From an uncultured Pseudomonadota bacterium (GTDB lineage Bacteria > Pseudomonadota > Gammaproteobacteria > Methylococcales > Methylomonadaceae), in assembly GCA_903858105.1 (NCBI GenBank), contig CAIOHN010000138.1, positions 1 through 33,825 of the forward strand: a stretch of 33,825 nucleotides of DNA, given 5' to 3'. Both the position numbers and the translations under genes were made by a program. The notes below the pieces were generated by a model. That model was not told where the DNA came from and searched no databases. It was given only the letters and a program-made list of their open reading frames with translations. How positions within the stretch are numbered: the stretch's first letter is position 1; each line of letters begins with the position of its first letter. Below are positions 27,229-33,825 of this stretch, one piece after another.

Positions 27229-27272
27229 AAACGACGCCGTTTCAGGGCACACCCAAGCGCCCTGCGTCGTTT
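27229..27272 (+). other. Strong 5'-leader hairpin upstream of CDS 27301
   Basis: AAACGACGC (27229-27237) pairs with GCGTCGTTT (27264-27272), inner AGGGC/GCCCT; no T tract, GATAAGGAG ribosome-binding site follows. Confidence 0.5.
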
Positions 27273-27300
27273 ATTACCTGCTCGATAAGGAGACCAACCG

Positions 27301-28017
27301 ATGAAAACAAACAAAATATTTTGTGCTTTAATGCTGTCATTATTACTAAACCAACAGGCAAACGCTGGCTTGGTGAATGGCAGCTTTGAAACGGGTGACT
27401 ATTTTGGCTGGACATTATTTGAAGATAGCGACCTTAAAGAAAACGGCACCTGGGGCATTGCTCGCAGCGGCGATACCATACACAAAAATGACAGCACCTT
27501 TGATTTCTACGACCGCGTTTACGTTACGCAAGAGGCAAACGACCTGCCGCTTACTTATGTGGCAACAGACGGAAACTTTTTGGCCTACCAATTGCAAAAT
27601 GGCGTCCAGGCCCATCGCATGTATCAAGACTTAACGCTGGATCGCGGTCCACAGACCTTATCCTGGGATATGCTCTACAACAATCGCAGTGCGAGTTTTG
27701 ATCTGGTTTCTCAGTTCATTACCATCCAGGTTTTAGATACTTCCGATAATTTGCTGGCCACTTTGTTTAGAACCTATGAGGGTGATGCCTTATCGACACC
27801 GATGACCAGTTATTCAGCAGATATTTCGGCGTTTGCCGGCCAGACTATCCGGCTGGACGTGACCATGATGGTCAAGGCCAATTACCTTGATGCTGCTTAC
27901 GATAACTTTAAAATCACAAACGTGGTGCCGTTGCCTGCCAGCGCCTGGCTATTTGGCGGAGCGTTAGCTGGCTTGTTTGGGTTCACACTCAAAAAATCAA
28001 GCACAATCGCCCTATAA
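27301..28017 (+). CDS. VPLPx-CTERM/PEP-CTERM-like sorted protein (NGSFETGDxxGW type)
   Basis: Signal peptide; GLVNGSFETGDYFGWTLF; C-term VPLPASAWLFGGALAGLFGFTLKK. Confidence 0.85.
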   Translation: MKTNKIFCALMLSLLLNQQANAGLVNGSFETGDYFGWTLFEDSDLKENGTWGIARSGDTIHKNDSTFDFYDRVYVTQEANDLPLTYVATDGNFLAYQLQNGVQAHRMYQDLTLDRGPQTLSWDMLYNNRSASFDLVSQFITIQVLDTSDNLLATLFRTYEGDALSTPMTSYSADISAFAGQTIRLDVTMMVKANYLDAAYDNFKITNVVPLPASAWLFGGALAGLFGFTLKKSSTIAL

Positions 28018-28194
28018 GACACCCCTCGCAGCGTAAGCAATAGGAGCTGTTAATTGTGGGCTCGTCCAATCTAACGGTTAGGGAAACAACCTGGCTCAGC
28101 TTGGCAGGATAGTCACTGTTTATTTGTTTGACTCCACACCCAATCCTGACCAAGGTTTGTTCAGGGTCACTATCACACTGAAACTTCAAAAATA

Positions 28195-28917
28195 ATGAAT
28201 AAAATAACCTGCCTATTTACATTGATATTGTTTTCAGCATCTGCCAATGCTGCGCAAAAACTCAGCTTTACCGGTCACTTGGTTCACGCCACTGGCGACC
28301 TTGGCGTAGGTGACAGTTTTTCTGGACAATTTACTTTTAACCCGGAAACACCTGACACCCAAGGTTACCTGCCTAATATTCCCGGCCTTGATTCGGCAAC
28401 CCGCCAATATTTTCAGACTTACGCGCAAAACCAATCATCATCAATCAGTTTTAACGACGGACAGCCAATAGCTGGCACTCAAGAAATCGGCTGGTCGTTG
28501 GTCGATAATCAGCAAATAACCCTGTCATCACCTGCGGTTGGTGCAATACTCTCCAGTGCTAATCCATTAACAAATTATGTCCGCCCAGGCACTTATGATG
28601 TGATGTTTCTTAAATCCAGCTACCCGTCGCCGCAACCCAGCCCAAATCCGTTTGGAGACTTTAATCCCGGTACAATTTTTGGGATTACCGCATTTTTTGC
28701 CCCGAATACGTTTACGCTAGATGGTATTAATTCGCCAGGCTACCAAAATATTTTTGCAAACCAGCCAATATTTTTAGGCTTTGAGGTTTACGGCTTGGCT
28801 AGTAACGCCCTAGGCGTCTTCGACTCCACCGTAACGTCGGTGCCTCTACCTGGGGCTGGCTGGCTATTTGGCTCGGCGCTGGCCGGTCTGGCGTTACGGC
28901 TAGGCAAACGCAGATAG
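28195..28917 (+). CDS. VPLPx-CTERM/PEP-CTERM-like sorted protein (paralog 2 of 26349-27023)
   Basis: AAQKLSFTGHLVHATGDLGVGDSFSGQFTFNPETPD...; C-term VPLPGAGWLFGSALAGLALRLGKRR. Confidence 0.85.
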   Translation: MNKITCLFTLILFSASANAAQKLSFTGHLVHATGDLGVGDSFSGQFTFNPETPDTQGYLPNIPGLDSATRQYFQTYAQNQSSSISFNDGQPIAGTQEIGWSLVDNQQITLSSPAVGAILSSANPLTNYVRPGTYDVMFLKSSYPSPQPSPNPFGDFNPGTIFGITAFFAPNTFTLDGINSPGYQNIFANQPIFLGFEVYGLASNALGVFDSTVTSVPLPGAGWLFGSALAGLALRLGKRR

Positions 28918-29922
28918 CGATTTAATCTCTGGTTGAGCCAAGGCCTGCGCCAATCTATGCCAGGCCGACTCATCCACAGGCAATCCAAAGCGCAAACTGG
29001 CGGGATCGTCAAACAAACGCGTCAAAATGCCTTGCTTGGCTAACTGCTGATGCAAAGCCGCCGCCTTATCGACTTTAAGCCATTGAAACAAATCACAACC
29101 GCCGCTTGGCGGCCAACCGTTATCACTTAGCAATTGTTTGAGCCTTTGCTGCTGTAGTTTTAACGATACTGCCGTGTCTTGTTGCCATTGCCGATCAGCC
29201 AAAGCCATTGCGGCCACATGCCGACCTGGATGACTAATCGGCCAAGGCCCCAAGTGCTCGGCCATGCGCTGCAATACAGTCGGCTCGGCGATCACAAAAC
29301 CGCAACGGATGCCTGCCAGACCGAAAAACTTACCGATTGAACGCAGAACGATTAACCCTGGCCTGACCGGAAGTGCCGCCAAGCTGTATTCCGGCGTGCT
29401 GTCGATAAAGGATTCATCGACCACCAAGCAGCCGCCGCGCCTGCTGAGTATTGCCTGCCATTGCAATAATTGCTCGACACGCCAGCGTTTGCCGGTGGGA
29501 TTATTTGGATTGATCAACACCAGCACATCCAGTTCGTCCAATTCAGCGTCAATAGCGGCGGCATCGATAACCCGTACCTGATGACCCGCTTTGCGCCAGG
29601 CGGCAGCATGCTCGGCATAAGCGGGATGCAAAACACCCACCCGTGAGACAGGCCGCAACAAAGGCAAGCTTTGAATCGCCGCTTGCGAGCCAGCTACTGC
29701 TAATAAGGAGTCGTTTTGATAGTAAGCACGAGCGGCTGGCAATAGTATATCGTCGTCTTCCGGTAGACGCTGCCAGCATGCGGCAGGTATTGCCGACACC
29801 GGCCAAGCCTGAGGATTGATGCCGGTGGATAAATCCAGCCAGTCGCTTAAGGGGATATTGTATTGGCTTGCAGCCCGGCGCAAGCGGCCGCCGTGTTCAA
29901 GCAAGCGCGTCTCCCGCAGCAA
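28900..29922 (-). CDS. cobC: Threonine-phosphate decarboxylase-like PLP aminotransferase (CobC/CobD, cobalamin biosynthesis)
   Basis: LEHGGRLRRAASQYNIPLSDWLDLSTGINPQAWP...LINPNNPTGKRW...LRSIGKFFGLAGIRCGFVIA. Confidence 0.93.
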   Translation of the reverse strand: MLRETRLLEHGGRLRRAASQYNIPLSDWLDLSTGINPQAWPVSAIPAACWQRLPEDDDILLPAARAYYQNDSLLAVAGSQAAIQSLPLLRPVSRVGVLHPAYAEHAAAWRKAGHQVRVIDAAAIDAELDELDVLVLINPNNPTGKRWRVEQLLQWQAILSRRGGCLVVDESFIDSTPEYSLAALPVRPGLIVLRSIGKFFGLAGIRCGFVIAEPTVLQRMAEHLGPWPISHPGRHVAAMALADRQWQQDTAVSLKLQQQRLKQLLSDNGWPPSGGCDLFQWLKVDKAAALHQQLAKQGILTRLFDDPASLRFGLPVDESAWHRLAQALAQPEIKSLSAFA

Positions 29923-30814
29923 TTAAAATCAGCCACAACACCAGGGTTTGATACATAAATCGCCACGAGCGAACCATATCTGCGTTTTCTGGATTGCGTT
30001 CGCCACCAAACCAGGGCTTTTGTTTGAATTGACCGTGATAGAAAGCCGGGCCTCCCAATCTTAGCCCTAAAGCGCCAGCCCCTGCCGTCATTACCGGCCC
30101 GGCGTTTGGGCTATCCAGCAAATGTGCTTGTTTGCGCCACGCCGCCAAAGCACAGCTGGTATTTCCCAGCAAGGCATAGCTGACAGCGGTCAATCTGGCC
30201 GGCAGCCAGTTCAATAAATCATCAAACCGCGCCGCCGCCCAGCCAAAATACAGATAACGGGGATTTTTATAGCCCCACATCGCATCCAGGGTATTGCTTA
30301 AGCGATACAGTACCGCACCTATCGGCCCTGCCAGCGCAAACCAAAACAAGGGCACAAATACCGCATCGGCACCGTTTTCTAAAACTGATTCTATAGCTGC
30401 CTGCCGCACTTGCAGCTCGGTCATAGTGTCGGTTTGGCGACTGACGATTTTGCCGACTTTCAGCCTGGCCGATTGTAAATCTTCGTTACATAAGGCTTGA
30501 TAAATGGCTTGGGCATGTTGCTGCAAACTGCGCGCGGCAATGCAGAAATACAACACAACTGCCTCTATGAACAGGTTTAGCACCGGCCAATCGGTTAGCT
30601 TTATCAGACACAGCAAAGCCGGTGTCAGGGCAATCAATACCGCCATAACACCACTCAATCGCTGCTGCACTGGCGATTGCCCAACGACCAATAGCTGCCG
30701 TTCGATAGTACTAACCCAACGACCAAACATAACCAGCGGGTGCCAGGCATTGCGCGGCTCGCCCAGCCAATAGTCCAGTGCGACGGCCAGCAGAATGGTA
30801 AGCGTAAGGGTCAT
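29897..30814 (-). CDS. cbiB: Adenosylcobinamide-phosphate synthase (CbiB/CobD)
   Basis: AVALDYWLGEPRNAWHPLVMFGRWVSTIER...NTLDAMWGYKNPRYLYFGWAAARFDDLLNWLPARLTA. Confidence 0.94.
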   Translation of the reverse strand: MTLTLTILLAVALDYWLGEPRNAWHPLVMFGRWVSTIERQLLVVGQSPVQQRLSGVMAVLIALTPALLCLIKLTDWPVLNLFIEAVVLYFCIAARSLQQHAQAIYQALCNEDLQSARLKVGKIVSRQTDTMTELQVRQAAIESVLENGADAVFVPLFWFALAGPIGAVLYRLSNTLDAMWGYKNPRYLYFGWAAARFDDLLNWLPARLTAVSYALLGNTSCALAAWRKQAHLLDSPNAGPVMTAGAGALGLRLGGPAFYHGQFKQKPWFGGERNPENADMVRSWRFMYQTLVLWLILIAAGDALA

Positions 30815-30874
30815 GCTGCTAGTGGTTTGTGGAGAATTGCGCGATGATTGCGCCGGAAGGTCTATTGGAGCGGC

Positions 30875-30898
30875 TAGGGCGGAACGAATTCCGCCCTA
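30875..30898. repeat. REP-like perfect palindrome
   Basis: TAGGGCGGAA-CGAA-TTCCGCCCTA between cbiB and the BtuM-like gene; no T tract. Confidence 0.55.
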
Positions 30899-30908
30899 CG
30901 TTTATACC

Positions 30909-31481
30909 TTAAACAGCTTCGCGGCTTGCTTTAGCTGTAAACAGTGCTTTTACGACGCTGACCAAGCCAAAAATCACAACACCGTACATCAGTGTTGCGC
31001 TCAAGTAAGGCGGGTAATAAGTGGCAACACCATCCAAATACTGCGCCCATGAAGCATCGGGAGCACGACCAGACAATAGATAAAAACTGCCGTTGGAAAT
31101 CAGAAAAGCGCTGGACGTTGCCACAGTCAACGCGACAAATTGCTGCAACGCGCTAGCCGCTGACAAGCTTGAGAATTTTCTGCACCATTTGCCGGCCAGC
31201 CACATCGCGCCGTAAGAGCCAATTAAAAATCCATAAGCCGCAGACACGCAAAAATCGCTGACTCCCAGTTTGGTGATAGCCAAATAATCGATCAAACCTG
31301 CTTCAAGTAGCAGCGCGGCAAACAAATAGCGCCCGCCCAGCCACAATCCCGCAAAAAAGAACACGACCAGCGACGCATCAGGCAACGCGAAAGAGCTACC
31401 AAAATGATGAAAACGGGTCGCGGCCATTAATGCCATCAAGGCGACTGCGCCGGGTTTGACGGCAAGGCTAGGTTTATTCAT
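30909..31481 (-). CDS. BtuM-like solitary ECF-type S-component (putative cobalamin transporter)
   Basis: 190-aa multi-TM protein between btuB and cbiB; Cys78 in KLGVSDFCVSAAYGFLIGSYGAMW. Confidence 0.6.
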   Translation of the reverse strand: MNKPSLAVKPGAVALMALMAATRFHHFGSSFALPDASLVVFFFAGLWLGGRYLFAALLLEAGLIDYLAITKLGVSDFCVSAAYGFLIGSYGAMWLAGKWCRKFSSLSAASALQQFVALTVATSSAFLISNGSFYLLSGRAPDASWAQYLDGVATYYPPYLSATLMYGVVIFGLVSVVKALFTAKASREAV

Positions 31482-31498
31482 AAAGGCTCTCCCAAGAA

Positions 31499-33361
31499 TC
31501 AGTTGTTGTAATGAATGGAAATAAAGAAATTTCTATCGGCCATATTGTAATTGCTAACGGTCTGATAGTTTTTATCTAAAACATTATTCAGCTTGCCGCT
31601 AATCATCCAGTTTTTGTCGATGTGGTACGCCGTGCGAAAATCAAGGGTCACAAAGCCATTGACTACTGTACCCGAATTACTCGCCAGTCGGTCGCTTTGT
31701 GCCAAAACTTTTCCGCCCACATCAAACGCGCCAAAGCTTCTGGATACATCGTAAGACAGGGTTTTGTCGGCGCGACCTATCAATTTAGAGCTATTCTCAC
31801 GGTCTCTCGGGCTTAATAAATTTCCGTTTAATTTATGCGTCCAACCCAAAAACTGGGTATCAATTTCTGCCTCAAGGCCGTCAATTTGGGCTTTGCTGAC
31901 ATTGGCAGGCGACCAGGCACCAAACACATCGTTTGGGTCTACTGGCTGCCAGGAAATTAAGTTATCAATATCCGTATGATAGGCTCTGAATTCCCAATTT
32001 AACTTGCCGTGTTCTCCGCGTAAACCTGCCTCAACCGATTTTGAGCTTTCCGGCTTTAAATTGGGATTTCCAAAGCTACCAAAACTATCGAGTGGATAAT
32101 ACAGGTCATTAAAACTGGGGGCTTTAAAGGCATTGCCAAAATTAGCAAACGCGCTCAGGCCGTAATTCCAGTTAAACCGCCAGCCGATATTACCTGTCAC
32201 ATAATCGCCAAAGGCCTGATTTTTATCCCAACGCAAGGACGCGTTCATAAAATTATTTTTAAATACTTCGCTGTGTAGCTCACCAAATACACCCACATCA
32301 TAACGTGAGGTTTTGGTAAATTTTTCCGAACTATCGACTTCATCCACCCGATAATCCGTACCCAGGGTTAATTTATGCTTATCAGCAAGCATGATGTCGT
32401 TTAGCCAGGTCGCATTCCAGCGCGTGGTATTAAAAAACGTATTATTGGCAGCAATCGTAGAGCCCAGATTGTGACTTTCGTCCTGCGACTGGCCAAAACG
32501 CAATACCGAGCGCCAATTACTCATTACATCCATCGTCAAAGACGTACCAAGCACTTGATTGATAAATTGCTTGTTGCCAATATCGTCGCCGTAAGATTTG
32601 GTGAATTGATTCGCGCCCTCTGAGCGCATAAAAAACGCTTCGACCTCAGCGCTATTATCAAACCGATGTCCAACACGGGCGTTCAATGCGGTGTTGTTAT
32701 AAGCGCCCTGGTTTATAACGCCTGCAGGCGCCTTTACTCTCGGTGCAAAACCATTGCTCTCCAGATTGGAAACCCCCAGGTTATACCAACTGTTTTGCCA
32801 GCGACCGCTGATGTTACCCGCTTCTCTATGGGTAGCGTAAGAACCGCCGCCAGCTTCCACCGCGACACTGGGTTTTTCCGAGTCTTTGCCTTTGCGGGTA
32901 AAAATTTGAATCACGCCGCCGATGGCTTCCGAGCCATACAAACTGGATTGCGGGCCGCGAGTGATTTCCACTCGCTCGATTTGCTCAATCGGTATCAGCT
33001 CAAACGCAGTGGTTCCCAGGGTAACCGAGCCAACCTTTATGCCGTCAATCAGCACCAAAACATGGCTGGCATTAGTCCCGCGCATAATTACGCTGGCTGG
33101 TTGCCCATACCCGCCGCTTTGGGCAACATCAATGCCTGTCGAGCCTTTTAACAAATCGGGCAGCGTTCTGGCTTGCGATTGCTCTATGTCCTCACGAGTA
33201 AACACCGTGGCAGCCGTCGCCAACTCGGTTCTAGCGGTGTCGCTACGGGTGGCCGTGACCACTGTATCGGGGAGATTAATAGCGTCCTCGTTTGCGGCTT
33301 GTACAGTTAAAGTTGAACTGACACCCGCCAGCATTAAGGAACTGATTAGAATTTTTTGCAT
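31499..33361 (-). CDS. btuB: TonB-dependent vitamin B12 receptor BtuB
   Basis: Signal peptide; TonB-box-like DTVVTATRS; plug LPDLLKGSTGIDVAQSGGYGQPASVIMRGTNASHVLVLIDGIKVG...; riboswitch upstream. Confidence 0.92.
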   Translation of the reverse strand: MQKILISSLMLAGVSSTLTVQAANEDAINLPDTVVTATRSDTARTELATAATVFTREDIEQSQARTLPDLLKGSTGIDVAQSGGYGQPASVIMRGTNASHVLVLIDGIKVGSVTLGTTAFELIPIEQIERVEITRGPQSSLYGSEAIGGVIQIFTRKGKDSEKPSVAVEAGGGSYATHREAGNISGRWQNSWYNLGVSNLESNGFAPRVKAPAGVINQGAYNNTALNARVGHRFDNSAEVEAFFMRSEGANQFTKSYGDDIGNKQFINQVLGTSLTMDVMSNWRSVLRFGQSQDESHNLGSTIAANNTFFNTTRWNATWLNDIMLADKHKLTLGTDYRVDEVDSSEKFTKTSRYDVGVFGELHSEVFKNNFMNASLRWDKNQAFGDYVTGNIGWRFNWNYGLSAFANFGNAFKAPSFNDLYYPLDSFGSFGNPNLKPESSKSVEAGLRGEHGKLNWEFRAYHTDIDNLISWQPVDPNDVFGAWSPANVSKAQIDGLEAEIDTQFLGWTHKLNGNLLSPRDRENSSKLIGRADKTLSYDVSRSFGAFDVGGKVLAQSDRLASNSGTVVNGFVTLDFRTAYHIDKNWMISGKLNNVLDKNYQTVSNYNMADRNFFISIHYNN

Positions 33362-33365
33362 GTTG

Positions 33366-33408
33366 TCCTCTGCGCCCGCCGCGCATCCGGGTTAAAAAGG
33401 ACAGAGGA
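33366..33408 (-). promoter_or_regulatory. Putative SD-sequestering hairpin (riboswitch expression platform)
   Basis: Minus strand TCCTCTG (33408-33402) complementary to CAGAGGA (33372-33366), which contains the btuB SD just before ATG 33361. Confidence 0.6.
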
Positions 33409-33464
33409 AAACGGGGTACGAAAAAGACGGAGACAGGCTAGGCATGGACTCTGACCATTCCGTA

Positions 33465-33655
33465 AACAGCCCTCCGCTGTCTCGAATGATCTTCCGGGCC
33501 AGTCTCCGGGCTTATAAGTGGCTTACGCCTGATTCGCGACCTTCCCATGCAAATCGCACAGTGGCAAAAACGCGGATCTTTACTTATCTACCGTTGCGGG
33601 GGCAGCGTCGGCATGGGCGATTAGTTGAATCGCCGCACCGACTTCCTGTTTAAGT
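33465..33655 (-). ncRNA. Cobalamin riboswitch
   Basis: Minus strand: GCTGCCCCCGCAACGGTAGATAAGTAAA ... GCATGGGAAGGTCGCGAATCAGGCGTAAGCC ... AGCCCGGAGACTGGCC (B12 box, about 33497-33512), upstream of btuB. Confidence 0.93.
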
Positions 33656-33825
33656 TGAGCCGAGAAATGACTCAAACACCTGAAAGAAGGAGGCAGATTG
33701 TATTCAGTCGGGCTTTATAAAGCAAGAAAACAAGCGTTTATGTCGATGCTGGGCATTGCAAATACCCCTTTGCATGCTATACATTGGTGCATAGATTAAT
33801 ACTGTTAACTACAACGAATACGGGC

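Noticed and set aside
33444-33653. Plus-strand ORF of 69 aa
   Set aside because: Lies over the cobalamin riboswitch on the opposite strand; no supporting features.
1-33825. CRISPR arrays, tRNA/rRNA genes, prophage or integrase genes
   Set aside because: No regularly spaced direct repeats, cloverleaf-like tRNA sequences or phage genes were recognised by eye; a tRNAscan/CRISPR search was not possible here.

Overview
The window looks like a chromosomal segment of a gammaproteobacterium, probably a methanotroph-like lineage (inferred from protein style and VPLPx-CTERM tails; not proven). It begins with the 5' part of groES, a perfect CIRCE operator and a moeB/thiF-like gene. Further core content includes a P2-type cation ATPase, TetR, an NlpE-like protein, an NTF2-like (DUF1348) protein, an rseC/flavodoxin/glutaredoxin-BolA redox operon, a zip/pgeF/rluD block divergent from bamD, trmB, a thiS-thiG fusion and aroG. 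It ends with a cobalamin locus (cobC/cobD-like, cbiB, BtuM-like, btuB) headed by a cobalamin riboswitch. The accessory part (about 7.98-15.5 kb) is the most interesting. It holds two copies of a multi-hairpin dispersed repeat whose stems show compensatory changes between copies. It also has a REP/BIME cluster, a REP-associated tyrosine transposase (RAYT) flanked by inverted REPs, a large zeta-toxin-like kinase with a possible degenerate Fic-like N-terminus, and a DUF2135-DUF1175 fusion next to DUF2138. All family assignments come from reading motifs; no searches or folding programs were run.
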